The notes under the pieces: generated by a model
Told to the model about the DNA's origin: nothing
The model's input: only the letters and a program-made list of their open reading frames with translations
The model's database searches: none
Position numbers and translations under genes: made by a program
Assembly: GCF_012223425.1 (NCBI RefSeq)
Contig: NZ_CP038799.1
Span: 3,766,249-3,830,248, forward strand
Direction: 5' to 3'
DNA length: 64,000 bases
From: Mycolicibacterium frederiksbergense
GTDB taxonomy: Bacteria; Actinomycetota; Actinomycetes; Mycobacteriales; Mycobacteriaceae
Part shown: positions 42,740 to 50,856 of the stretch, piece by piece
How positions within the stretch are numbered: the first letter of the stretch is position 1
How the letters are laid out: each line of letters begins with the position of its first letter

Positions 42740-43456
42740 ATGCCCGACGCGAAACGGCCCGATCCGCGCCGCCGCGGCCCTGCCCCCAGGCCGGGCAAGG
42801 CGGGCGGGGCGGGCCGTCCGCGTGCGGCGTCGCGGCGTGAACCGCGCGCCATCGAGAGCCGGGAAGGCCGTGAGGCCCGGGAAGCGGCGGCCGAGCCCCT
42901 GGAAACCGGCGCGGGATCCCCGGACGCCGGGCCGGACACCGTCGCCGAGGCGATCCGCAAATCGGTCGCCGAATCCGCCGAGCAGCAGTCCGATCAGCGC
43001 TTCGGGTCGGCGGCTCGGCGGGCGGCGATCCTGGCCGCGGTGGTGTGTGTGCTCACGCTGACCATCGCCGGCCCGGTGCGCACCTACTTCGCCCAGCGAA
43101 CCGAGATGAATCAGTTGAAAACCGTTGAAGCGCAGCTCCGTTCGCAGATCGCGGATCTGGAGCAGCAGAAGATCAAGCTCGAAGACCCGGTGTTCATCGC
43201 GGCCCAGGCCCGCGAACGGCTGGGTTTTGTGATGCCCGGCGACATCCCCTACCAGGTGCAGCTGCCCCCGGGTGCCACCGCGGCCCCGGTGACCGGCCCG
43301 GACGCCCCGGAGGTGGCCTCCGGTGATCCGTGGTACACATCGCTGTGGCACACCATCGCCGATGCCCCGCATGGGGTTTCGCCGATGATCACCCCCGCTC
43401 CGGTGCCCGCGGAGCCGACCGACGTCCCTGCCGACCCCCCACCCGCCGGTGGTTGA
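42740..43456 (+). CDS. septum formation initiator (DivIC/FtsB-like) protein
   Basis: A 238-residue single-pass membrane protein of the divisome (Rv1024-like). A basic, Pro/Ala/Arg-rich cytoplasmic tail (about residues 1-90) precedes one helix (ILAAVVCVLTLTIAGPV). Then comes an extracytoplasmic coiled coil (EMNQLKTVEAQLRSQIADL) and the conserved ARERLGFVMPGD. The C-terminus is Pro-rich. It begins 9 nt after eno, and its end overlaps the DUF501 gene by 8 nt. Confidence 0.9.
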   Translation: MPDAKRPDPRRRGPAPRPGKAGGAGRPRAASRREPRAIESREGREAREAAAEPLETGAGSPDAGPDTVAEAIRKSVAESAEQQSDQRFGSAARRAAILAAVVCVLTLTIAGPVRTYFAQRTEMNQLKTVEAQLRSQIADLEQQKIKLEDPVFIAAQARERLGFVMPGDIPYQVQLPPGATAAPVTGPDAPEVASGDPWYTSLWHTIADAPHGVSPMITPAPVPAEPTDVPADPPPAGG

Positions 43457-43940
43457 GCAGGCCGACCTGGACGCCGTCGCGCAGCAACTCGGTCGTGAGC
43501 CGCGCGGCGTCCTGGAGATCGCGTACCGGTGTCCCAACGGGGAGCCCGCCGTGGTGAAGACGGCACCGAAACTTCCCGACGGCACACCGTTCCCGACGCT
43601 GTACTACCTGACCCACCCGGTGCTGACCGCCGCCGCGAGCCGGTTGGAGTCCTCGGGCCTGATGCGGGAGATGACCGAACGACTGGCGCAGGATCCCGAG
43701 CTGGCGGCGGCCTATCTGCGGGCCCACGAATCCTTCCTCGCCGAACGTGATGCCATCGAATCGCTGGGCACCACGTTCACCGGCGGCGGCATGCCCGACC
43801 GGGTCAAGTGCCTGCACGTGGTGATGGCGCACGCGTTGGCCAAGGGCCCGGGGGTCAACCCGTTCGGCGACGAGGCGCTCGCCCTGCTGGCCGTCGAACC
43901 CGGCATGGCCGGAATCCTGGACCGCGAGGTGTGGACATGA
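43449..43940 (+). CDS. DUF501 family protein (Rv1025-like)
   Basis: A 163-residue soluble protein. The DUF501 core is visible: EIAYRCPNGEPAVVKTAPKL, PFPTLYYLTHP, and a Cys/His-containing segment RVKCLHVVMAHALA followed by GVNPFGDEAL. The function is unknown. The GTG start overlaps the DivIC-like stop by 8 nt, and its stop overlaps the ppx ATG (ATGA), so eno-divIC-DUF501-ppx is one coupled operon. Confidence 0.92.
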   Translation: MVEQADLDAVAQQLGREPRGVLEIAYRCPNGEPAVVKTAPKLPDGTPFPTLYYLTHPVLTAAASRLESSGLMREMTERLAQDPELAAAYLRAHESFLAERDAIESLGTTFTGGGMPDRVKCLHVVMAHALAKGPGVNPFGDEALALLAVEPGMAGILDREVWT

Positions 43941-44875
43941 CGGTCGGTGCCGTTGACTGCGGCACCAACTCGATCCGGCTGCTCATCGCCGAACCCGGCG
44001 AGGACGGGCGGCTGCGCGATGTGCACCGCGAGATGCGCATCGTGCGACTGGGCCAGGGGGTGGACGCCACCGGGGAGTTCGCCCCGGAAGCGTTGGCACG
44101 CACCGAGTCCGCGCTGTCCGACTACGCCGACCTGATGCGTGAGCACGGCGTGCGCAAGGTCCGCATGGTGGCGACGTCGGCGGCGCGCGACGCCGGCAAC
44201 CGCGACGAGTTCTTCGCGATGACCGCGCGGCTGCTGGGTTCGGTATCGCCGGGCGCAGTCGCCGAGGTGATCACCGGGACCGAGGAGGCTGAGCTGTCCT
44301 TCCGCGGGGCCGTCGGCGAACTCGACGCCGGCGCAGCGCCTTTCATCGTCGTCGATCTGGGCGGTGGTTCCACCGAACTGGTGCTCGGCGACTCGGAGGT
44401 GACAGCGTCCTATTCCGCCGATATCGGCTGTGTGCGGATCAAGGAACGCTGCCTGCATACGGATCCGCCGACGGCAGCCGAGATCGGCGCCGCCCGGGCG
44501 GTGGTGCGTGAACGGCTGGCCGAAGCCCTGGCGGTGGTCCCGGTCGAGGGCGCCCACACCTGGGTGGGGGTGGCCGGCACCTTCACCACGCTGGCTGCGC
44601 TGGCGCACCGGCTGCCGGTGTACGACCCTGCGGCGATTCACCTGTCGCGGACGGCCTTCGGCGATCTGCTGCCGGTCTGCGCGCAGCTCATCGCGATGTC
44701 CGGCGAGCAGCGGCTGGCGCTCGGGCCCATGCACGAGGGCCGGGCCGATGTCATTCCGGGCGGCGCGATCATCGTCGAGGAACTGGCCCGGGTCCTGGCC
44801 GAACGGGCCGGCCTGAGCGAACTCGTGGTCAGCGAGCACGACATCCTGGACGGTATTGCGCTGTCCATCGCTTAG
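43937..44875 (+). CDS. ppx: exopolyphosphatase / Ppx-GppA phosphatase
   Basis: A 312-residue ASKHA-fold phosphatase (Rv1026, PPX2-like) acting on polyphosphate or (p)ppGpp. The N-terminal phosphate loop is AVDCGTNSIRLLIAE, the second motif is MVATSAARDAGNRDEF, catalytic Glu residues are in ITGTEEAELSFRG, and the glycine loop is IVVDLGGGSTEL. It is the short actinobacterial form without the C-terminal HD domain. The ATG overlaps the DUF501 stop. Confidence 0.94.
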   Translation: MTVGAVDCGTNSIRLLIAEPGEDGRLRDVHREMRIVRLGQGVDATGEFAPEALARTESALSDYADLMREHGVRKVRMVATSAARDAGNRDEFFAMTARLLGSVSPGAVAEVITGTEEAELSFRGAVGELDAGAAPFIVVDLGGGSTELVLGDSEVTASYSADIGCVRIKERCLHTDPPTAAEIGAARAVVRERLAEALAVVPVEGAHTWVGVAGTFTTLAALAHRLPVYDPAAIHLSRTAFGDLLPVCAQLIAMSGEQRLALGPMHEGRADVIPGGAIIVEELARVLAERAGLSELVVSEHDILDGIALSIA

Positions 44876-44908
44876 CGTGGTAGCGGTGAAACGTGAGGAG
44901 GAGCGGCG

Positions 44909-45559
44909 TTGAGCACATGGAATTCGGGTGGCACACCTCCGCCCGTCGTCCCGCGCCCACCGGCGAAGCGCGGACCGAATATCGGCGTCATCGTCGGGAT
45001 CACCGCCGCCGTGCTGGCGATCGGTGCCGCAGCGACCTACCTGGTGTTGCGCCCGTCGGCACCGGACGATGCCGCGGTTGAGCAGTCGGCGGCACCGGAA
45101 ACCTCAGCGGCGCCAACCACTTCGGCAGCTGCCGACGATCCCAACACGCGGCTGATGAAGGCGCTGCCGAAGGGGTACCCGGCCGGCGCGTGCAAGCCGG
45201 TGGCTCGGCTGCAAGGGGCGATGTCCACCATCGCGTGCACCGTGAACAGGGATCCGGGCGGCCCGATGTCGGCCACCTACTCGCTGCTGCTGGACACCGC
45301 CGCACTCGATGCTGCCATCGAGGACCTGGCGTCGACGTCAACCGTGGTGGACTGCCCGGGGCGAATCCAGTCACCCGGGCCGTGGCGGCACAACGCCTCG
45401 CTGCACGAGGTCAGCGGCACCCTTGTCTGCGGTATTCAGAACGACAATCCGATGCTGGCCTGGACCGATATCGATCAGCAGATGATCGCGGTGACCCAGG
45501 GCCGTCCGGCCGGGCCGACGCTCGATCACCTGTACAACTGGTGGACCACGCACTCCTGA
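44909..45559 (+). CDS. single-pass membrane-anchored extracytoplasmic protein, unknown
   Basis: A 216-residue protein with a Pro-rich cytoplasmic N-terminus (GGTPPPVVPRPP), one helix (NIGVIVGITAAVLAIGAAAT), an Ala/Ser/Thr linker, and an extracytoplasmic domain of about 120 residues with four Cys (GACKPV, IACTVNR, VDCPG, LVCGIQ) that could form two disulfides. The layout resembles mycobacterial surface sensor or PknD-like accessory domains, but I recognise no family. The start is TTG at 44909 with SD GAGGAGGAG. Confidence 0.75.
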   Translation: MSTWNSGGTPPPVVPRPPAKRGPNIGVIVGITAAVLAIGAAATYLVLRPSAPDDAAVEQSAAPETSAAPTTSAAADDPNTRLMKALPKGYPAGACKPVARLQGAMSTIACTVNRDPGGPMSATYSLLLDTAALDAAIEDLASTSTVVDCPGRIQSPGPWRHNASLHEVSGTLVCGIQNDNPMLAWTDIDQQMIAVTQGRPAGPTLDHLYNWWTTHS

Positions 45560-45667
45560 GCGGGCCGACGAACGCGATCGGGGTGGCACCTGCAGCTTGG
45601 TCGGGCTTCGTCGCCGTCTGACCAACATGGCGAGTTTGGTTGCCCCCCGAGCGGGTAGCCGAAGTAA

Positions 45668-46432
45668 ATGCCCGGAAAGCGCTCATCGATATTGCTGGTC
45701 GCCGACCCTGGCGCACCGGCCAAGATCGCCGAGCGTCTGTCTGGTTCGCTGCCGGAGATGCTCACTGACCTTGGCGCCGCCGGAGACAGCTGGGACGTGG
45801 CTGTGCGACCGCACGCTTTCCCGATCGACGAACATGCCGAGATGGCGGACGTCATCAGCGCGGTGGGTCCGGACGACGAGACAGAAGACATCGTCATCTA
45901 TCTCACCGATCTGCCGCGGCGACGGGGCAAGACGCCGGTCATAGCCGATATCAGCGTGCGCGACCGATTCGGCGTCATCTGCATCCCCGGTTTGGGTGGT
46001 GCGTTCATCGATCGTCGAGTGAGATCGGTGGCGCGCACGGTCGTGGCCGAGGTGTCGCGGCAGTCGGGCCAACGGGAAACGCAGGTGAACGGGCTGGCGC
46101 GGATACAGGACGACGGCGTTGTCCGCTATGTCGCAGTCAGCCCTTCCGCGCCTGCGGCTGCTCGCGGGCATCGTGTACGCAAACCGCCCGTGGCGACTGG
46201 TTACCGGTATGTCGAAGGTGATGATGGCGGCGTTCGCGACCGGAGCTGTCAGCCTTGCCTATCCGACGATCTGGCAATTGTCGGTCACCATGGGCCCGTG
46301 GCGGATGGGCGCGGCAACGGTCTTGGCGAGCGCAGCGATGATCGGTTGGCTCATTGTCGAACACGGCTTGTGGGAACGGCCCTCATCGCCCGACGAGCGG
46401 GACCGTGCGGCGTTGTACAACGCGTCGACTGA
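45668..46432 (+). CDS. N-terminal part of a split cytosolic/membrane protein (likely frameshifted)
   Basis: Residues 1 to about 155 (SSILLVADPGAPAKIAERLS; VIYLTDLPRRRGKTPVIADI; CIPGLGGAF) match the soluble first half of an actinobacterial protein family whose members are normally single chains of about 350 residues with a membrane second half, as I remember it. From about position 46145 this frame turns into Arg/Gly/His-rich sequence with no helices, while the membrane half continues in another frame from 46128. The last 95 residues are therefore probably not native. The function of the family is unknown. Confidence 0.6.
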   Translation: MPGKRSSILLVADPGAPAKIAERLSGSLPEMLTDLGAAGDSWDVAVRPHAFPIDEHAEMADVISAVGPDDETEDIVIYLTDLPRRRGKTPVIADISVRDRFGVICIPGLGGAFIDRRVRSVARTVVAEVSRQSGQRETQVNGLARIQDDGVVRYVAVSPSAPAAARGHRVRKPPVATGYRYVEGDDGGVRDRSCQPCLSDDLAIVGHHGPVADGRGNGLGERSDDRLAHCRTRLVGTALIARRAGPCGVVQRVD

Positions 46433-46700
46433 CATCACTTTGACCTTGGGAGTGATTGTCTTCCACATCGCGCTATTTCTCTTGCTGTTGGTGACCGCGT
46501 GGTGGACGTTGCCGCCGCAACTGGTGTCTCAGAACATCGGTCAGCCAGTCAGCTTTTCGTCATTGCTGTTGATCTCGTGGTTGGTGGCCGCCATCGCCAC
46601 GTTGGGCGGCGCGTTGGGTTCGGGGATGGAGGACGACGAAGCCGTGAAGGCGGCGGCCTACGGGGTACGGCAACGTCGGCGATTCGAGGAATCGCACTGA
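46128..46700 (+). CDS. C-terminal membrane part of the split protein (other frame)
   Basis: About 190 residues with four hydrophobic helices (for example LTLGVIVFHIALFLLLLVTA and SFSSLLLISWLVAAIATLGG), a conserved-looking LRLLAGIVYANRPWRLVTGM entry segment, and a C-terminal GSGMEDDEAVKAAAYGVRQR. It fits as the continuation of the frame starting at 45668 after a one-base shift near 46140. Independent translation from ATG 46128 or TTG 46119 is possible. The stop faces the MPT63-like gene across a terminator hairpin. Confidence 0.65.
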   Translation: MSQSALPRLRLLAGIVYANRPWRLVTGMSKVMMAAFATGAVSLAYPTIWQLSVTMGPWRMGAATVLASAAMIGWLIVEHGLWERPSSPDERDRAALYNASTDITLTLGVIVFHIALFLLLLVTAWWTLPPQLVSQNIGQPVSFSSLLLISWLVAAIATLGGALGSGMEDDEAVKAAAYGVRQRRRFEESH

Positions 46701-46798
46701 TGCGCGTGCGCCAGTAAGCATGGCGCGTCGCCTCGGAGAAAAGTTGAGTTATCCCAGGCCAACTGCTTCGGCCTGTGGCACCCGGTCTGAGACCCGAA

Positions 46799-46828
46799 GG
46801 CGCCCCGGTCCGATGGGACCGGGGCGCC
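46799..46828. terminator. strong hairpin between convergent genes
   Basis: A perfect 13-bp stem (GGCGCCCCGGTCC / GGACCGGGGCGCC) with a 4-nt loop lies between the membrane protein and the MPT63-like gene, 3 to 23 nt past the two possible stops of the latter. It probably terminates both directions. Confidence 0.75.
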
Positions 46829-46830
46829 GA

Positions 46831-47811
46831 TTACGTTGTGAAGCAGGGTTTTACGCCGGCGGCGCGATGACCGGGGTGGTGACCGGTGCCGCGCCTGCGG
46901 GCAACGGGGTGCCCTGGCTGCCACCGTCGATGCGGGCTTCGTCTCCGGGCAAAGTGCCCTCCACGGCCGCCGGTGCCGGTGCGGCGCCCTCCGCCGGGGA
47001 ACAGCCTCGGCTGGGGCACGGCCGCAGCCGCCGGGGCTTCCTGCACGCCGGCCGGGGTCAGTCCGGGTTCGCCCTCGGGCAACGGCGTGCCCTGGCTGCC
47101 GGCCGGGACCGCAGCGGTCTCCGCGGTGCCTTCGGGCAGCGGGGTGCCCTGGCGGCCGGCTTCGGCCGGGACCGTGGTGGGTGCTGGTGTGGTCGCCTCG
47201 GCGTCCGCGGGAGCGGCCGGGGTCTCCGTGGTGGAGGTCTCGGTGCTCGTCGCCTCGGTGGCCGGTGCCTGGTAGGTCCGGGTGCCGCTGGCCGCGGCGC
47301 CACCACCGGTGCTTGCGGCGGGCGGCGGGGTGACCCAGACGATCAGGTCGGTGGCGTTGGTGGCGTAGACGACGCTGTCCGGTGCGGAGCCGGTGACGTC
47401 GAAGTAGACCTTGCCGGAGGTCTGCTGGCCCTGCGCCAGCGTCGCCGGGTTGACGCCCTGAGCGGTCGCGACGCCGAACAGCGCGCGGTAGGTCTGGCCG
47501 TCCCGGGCGCGGGCGTTGAAGTTGGACACGATCGGGATCGCACTGCCCTGGATGGCATGGTCGGTGGCCGTGGCCTCCCAGAGGGTGCCGTGGGGCTGGT
47601 AGGGGATCGTGTCGGTGCTGACCTTCAGGCCGGTGACCGTCCAGCCCTGCACGACGTTGCCGTCGACGAGTTCGGCCTGGCTCCCGAGGTGGGTGGTGTT
47701 CACGGCGTTGTGGTCGTCGGCAATCGCGTTCGGCGCGCTGAATGCTGTGATCGCCCCTGCGGCGGCAATGGCCGCAGCCGCAAACGCGGCCGCGATGCTG
47801 GTGGTCTTCAC
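46831..47811 (-). CDS. secreted MPT63-like (DUF1942) protein with frameshifted Pro/Gly repeat tail
   Basis: A 326-residue exported protein: signal peptide to about residue 32 (ending NAIADD), an immunoglobulin-like DUF1942/MPT63 domain (about 40-165; LVDGNVVQGWTVTGLKVS), then an Ala/Thr/Glu/Pro-rich low-complexity tail with repeats GRQGTPLPEG and GSQGTPLPEG. After QPRLFPGG the frame turns Arg/His-rich. In the adjacent frame a third copy, GGSQGTPLPAG, continues and ends cleanly at TAA 46851-46853. One extra G in the G4 run at 46996-46999 would explain this. The start is GTG with SD GGAG. MPT63 is a known secreted antigen of unknown function. Confidence 0.8.
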   Translation of the reverse strand: MKTTSIAAAFAAAAIAAAGAITAFSAPNAIADDHNAVNTTHLGSQAELVDGNVVQGWTVTGLKVSTDTIPYQPHGTLWEATATDHAIQGSAIPIVSNFNARARDGQTYRALFGVATAQGVNPATLAQGQQTSGKVYFDVTGSAPDSVVYATNATDLIVWVTPPPAASTGGGAAASGTRTYQAPATEATSTETSTTETPAAPADAEATTPAPTTVPAEAGRQGTPLPEGTAETAAVPAGSQGTPLPEGEPGLTPAGVQEAPAAAAVPQPRLFPGGGRRTGTGGRGGHFARRRSPHRRWQPGHPVARRRGTGHHPGHRAAGVKPCFTT

Positions 47812-48129
47812 GGTGTTTCACTCCTGAGTCGTCCGAATATCGGCGTTCCCCCCGATGGGGTGCACACAATCAGCGAAGTTAGCAGGTGAGCAGGGTCGAC
47901 GGAACCGTCGCCGGGCCGCCGGACGGTACCGGACGCCGCTGTGAAATACCCGGATGAAATCGCGGCAGCCGAGTTCAGCAAATATTGCAGGCGCGATCAG
48001 TATCTTTGCTGCGCCGGTCAGCGGCTTCCGCGCCAGCCGAGTGCTAATTCGACGGAATTTGCTCCATACAGCTGTATTGCCGGGGCCGCCGATCCGGAAA
48101 GCGGTGCGGCGAAACGCCGGTGTCCTGGC
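47812..48129. other. 318-bp intergenic region, no gene seen
   Basis: This spans the promoter side of the MPT63-like gene and the 3' side of nmtR. Base composition is lower in GC than in the genes (for example TTCAGCAAATATTGC). I find no coding frame with good codon usage, no tRNA and no clear operator. It presumably carries the MPT63-like promoter near 47830-47900. Confidence 0.5.
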
Positions 48130-48483
48130 CTATGCGGTGTCGTCGCGGGCGCCGAGGCGCAGATGCTCGATGTGGAAAACCGCTTCGTCCAGCAGCTGCG
48201 CGACGTGGTTGTCGAAGAGTCGGTAGACGATGTTGCGGCCCGCGCGATCGCCGGTCACCAGGCCCAGCGCGCGCAGCAGCCGGAGCTGATTGGACACCGC
48301 GGATTGCTCCATCCCGACAGCGGACGACAGGTCGGTCACCGTGCACGGGGCCTGGCGCAGCCGGGTGAGGATCAGCAGTCGATTCGGCGAGGCGAGGGCC
48401 TGCAGCGTTTCGGCGACCTTGACCGCCGAGGCGGGGTCCAGGGACGTCACCGGAGGGGTGCGTCCGTCCACGCCGTGTCCCAT
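48130..48483 (-). CDS. nmtR: NmtR-type Ni(II)/Co(II)-sensing ArsR repressor
   Basis: A 117-residue ArsR/SmtB regulator. The N-terminus MGHGVDGR supplies the amino group and His that ligate metal in NmtR, and the alpha5 motif DNHVAQLLDEAVFHIEH supplies the Asp, His, His, His set. The HTH reads TVTDLSSAVGMEQSAVSNQL. In M. tuberculosis NmtR represses ctpJ until nickel or cobalt binds; here it is divergent from a CtpJ-like ATPase across 62 bp. The short C-terminal tail lacks the second His found in M. tuberculosis NmtR. Confidence 0.92.
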   Translation of the reverse strand: MGHGVDGRTPPVTSLDPASAVKVAETLQALASPNRLLILTRLRQAPCTVTDLSSAVGMEQSAVSNQLRLLRALGLVTGDRAGRNIVYRLFDNHVAQLLDEAVFHIEHLRLGARDDTA

Positions 48484-48519
48484 CTTTCAATTGAACCACG
48501 GCGTACGGCTTCTCTTTAG

Positions 48520-48539
48520 ACATGTAGAACTTTACATGT
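48520..48539. promoter_or_regulatory. candidate NmtR operator
   Basis: ACATGTA-N6-TACATGT is a perfect 7-bp dyad in the 62-bp gap between nmtR and ctpJ. It ends 6 bp before the ctpJ GTG and lies 36 bp from the nmtR ATG, well placed to block both promoters. Confidence 0.6.
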
Positions 48540-48545
48540 TTTGAT

Positions 48546-50441
48546 GTGAACATGGTGACGGACGTTCGGCAGCCGGAAGCGCGCACGACCCGGTCCATCC
48601 GCAGTGCGGCGTGGTCCCTGTCCTCGGTGCGGTGGGCGGCCGTGGCGTTGATGTTCTTCGCGCTGGGGTTGGTCGCCCAACTCCTCGGTGCGCCCGAAAT
48701 CATCTGGTGGGCTTTGTATCTCGTGTGTTACGCCGCGGGAGGGTGGCGGCCCGGACTCGACGGGTTGCGGGAGCTCGCCGTGCGACGCCTCGATGTCGAC
48801 CTGCTCATGGTGCTGGCCGCGGTCGGCGCCGCTTCGATCGGTCAGGTTTTCGACGGCGCTTTGTTGATCGTCATCTTCGCGACATCGGGTGCCCTGGAGG
48901 ACGTGGCGACCACCCGCACCGCCGATTCGGTGCGTGCGCTGCTGGACCTGGCGCCCGACCGCGCCACCCTCATCGACGACGGTGGCGAACGCGTGGTGGC
49001 GGCAACCGAGTTGCGGGTCGGTGACCGTATCCAGGTGCGGCCGGGCGAGCGCATTCCGGCCGACGCCGCGGTGCTGGCCGGTACATCGGACGTCGACCAG
49101 TCCTCGATCACCGGCGAGCCGCTACCGGTCCCGGTCGGTCCCGGCGACGAGATCTTCGCAGGCACCCTGAACGGGGCCGGAGCATTGCAGGCCGGCGTGA
49201 TCCGCGACCCGGCCGACAGCGTGGTGGCGCGCATCGTCACCCTGGTGGCGGAGGCCTCGGCCACCAAGGCGCGCACCCAGCTGTTCATCGAGAAGCTCGA
49301 GCAGCGCTACTCGGTGGTCATGGTGGCCGCGACGCTGGCCCTGTTCGTCGTGCCGCAGCTGTTCGGTGAAGATCTGCGCTCGGCACTGCTGCGGGCGATG
49401 ACGTTCATGATCGTCGCTTCCCCGTGTGCTCTGGTGCTGGCCACCATGCCGCCGCTGCTGTCGGCCATCGCCACGGCCGGGCGGCACGGGGTGCTGGTCA
49501 AATCGGCTGTCGCCATGGAACATCTGGCCACCGTGGACACCGTCGCCTTCGACAAGACGGGGACCCTCACCACGGGCACGCCCCGGGTGGTGACCGCCCC
49601 GTCGCGGGACATCCTGCGGTCGGCCGCGGCGGCCGAACGCTACAGCGAACATCCACTCGGGCGGGCGATCGTCGCGCATGCCCGCGACAGCGGGATCGAC
49701 ATCCCGCCGGCGCTCGACTTCCAGGCGGTACCGGGGCGCGGGGTGCGGGCGACGGTGCAGTCGCGCCACGTCGAGGTGGTCAATCCCGGTGCGGTACCGG
49801 GTCCGGCGATCCCGGAGGTCGCCGAACTGGAGCGATCCGGTGTGACCGTCGTCGTCGTCATCATCGACGGAGTGCCGGCCGGGGCGATCGGGCTGCGTGA
49901 CACCGCGCGCCCCGCCGCGGCGGATGCGGTGCGCGCGGTGTCCCGCCTCACCACGCATCCGCCGGTGCTGCTGACCGGGGACAATCCCGGAGCCGCGGCG
50001 CATCTGGCGGACGAGGTGGGTATCGGTGCGGTGCGCGCAGAACTGCTGCCGGACCAGAAGGTGGCCGCGGTGCGGGAACTGCCCGGCCGGGTGCTGGTGA
50101 TCGGCGACGGTGTCAACGACGCCCCGGCGATGGCGGCGGCGCACGCGTCGATCGCGATGGGGCGCTCCGGCGCGGACCTGACCCTGCAGACGGCGGATGC
50201 GGTCACCGTCCGCGATGACCTGACCGCCATCCCGGCGGTGCTGGCCCTGGCCCGGCGCGCACGCCGGATGGTGCTGGCCAACCTGGCCATCGCCGGGACC
50301 TTCATCGTGGTACTGGTGGTGTGGGACCTGTTCTGGTACTTACCCTTACCGCTGGGCGTCGCCGGCCACGAAGGGTCGACCATCATCGTGGCGCTCAACG
50401 GACTGCGGCTGCTGCGCCGCGGGGCCTGGCCTGCCGACTGA
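48546..50441 (+). CDS. ctpJ: P1B-4-type metal-exporting ATPase (CtpJ-like)
   Basis: A 631-residue heavy-metal P-type ATPase. The transport-site motif is SPC (IVASPCALVLATMPP), the phosphorylation site is FDKTGTLTTGTP, the actuator is SSITGEPLPV, the hinge is VIGDGVNDAPAMAAAHAS, and the last helices contain GHEGSTIIVALNGLRLLR (HEGST), a P1B-4 hallmark for Co/Ni/Fe export. It has no N-terminal HMA domain. The start is GTG 48546 (ATG 48552 is also in frame). It is divergent from nmtR and likely induced by Ni/Co. Confidence 0.92.
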   Translation: MNMVTDVRQPEARTTRSIRSAAWSLSSVRWAAVALMFFALGLVAQLLGAPEIIWWALYLVCYAAGGWRPGLDGLRELAVRRLDVDLLMVLAAVGAASIGQVFDGALLIVIFATSGALEDVATTRTADSVRALLDLAPDRATLIDDGGERVVAATELRVGDRIQVRPGERIPADAAVLAGTSDVDQSSITGEPLPVPVGPGDEIFAGTLNGAGALQAGVIRDPADSVVARIVTLVAEASATKARTQLFIEKLEQRYSVVMVAATLALFVVPQLFGEDLRSALLRAMTFMIVASPCALVLATMPPLLSAIATAGRHGVLVKSAVAMEHLATVDTVAFDKTGTLTTGTPRVVTAPSRDILRSAAAAERYSEHPLGRAIVAHARDSGIDIPPALDFQAVPGRGVRATVQSRHVEVVNPGAVPGPAIPEVAELERSGVTVVVVIIDGVPAGAIGLRDTARPAAADAVRAVSRLTTHPPVLLTGDNPGAAAHLADEVGIGAVRAELLPDQKVAAVRELPGRVLVIGDGVNDAPAMAAAHASIAMGRSGADLTLQTADAVTVRDDLTAIPAVLALARRARRMVLANLAIAGTFIVVLVVWDLFWYLPLPLGVAGHEGSTIIVALNGLRLLRRGAWPAD

Positions 50442-50845
50442 TGCGACGCGTACCTTGCCAGGCGATGACGTCCCATCCCGACCGCACCGTGGACCGGCGC
50501 CGTCTTCGTCGGCGTGGCGTGGGGACGGCCGTGATCACCATGGCGAATGCCGCGACGCTGCGGGGGCAGGGCACCGTGGGCATCGGGGTGGCCAGAGAGT
50601 TGGCCGTGCGGCCGGAATTGCTGCTCGCCGATGATGTTCCACTGCACGTGGTGACCGAGGTTGCGCTGTGGGTCGGGCCGCGAGCCCGTGGGATCACCGT
50701 GCTTGAGGTGTCGTCCAAGTGTGAGGGGCTGGCCCAGGCCGACCGGGTGGTCGTGCTTGTCGACAGCGAGGAAGCGGTCATCGGTCCGGGGACGGAGCTG
50801 AGCCTGGCATTAGGGACACCTCGCGGCCCGAGTCTGTTGAGTTAG
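50441..50845 (+). CDS. hypothetical protein coupled to ctpJ
   Basis: A 134-residue frame whose ATG overlaps the ctpJ stop (TGATG). An Arg-rich start (DRRRLRRRGVGTAVITMANA) is followed by a beta-looking region (VVTEVALWVGPRARGITVLEV, VVVLVDSEEAVIGPG). GC-rich third positions support coding on this strand. I recognise no domain. It could be a small accessory of the exporter or a remnant; the overlap favours a real gene. Confidence 0.45.
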   Translation: MRRVPCQAMTSHPDRTVDRRRLRRRGVGTAVITMANAATLRGQGTVGIGVARELAVRPELLLADDVPLHVVTEVALWVGPRARGITVLEVSSKCEGLAQADRVVVLVDSEEAVIGPGTELSLALGTPRGPSLLS

Positions 50846-50856
50846 CGTGTATCCAC

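Noticed and set aside
50395..50781. Minus-strand 128-codon frame opposite the ctpJ-coupled gene
   Set aside because: It is Ser/Thr/Arg-rich with no structure, lies partly antisense to ctpJ, and the plus frame has better third-position GC and a coupled start.
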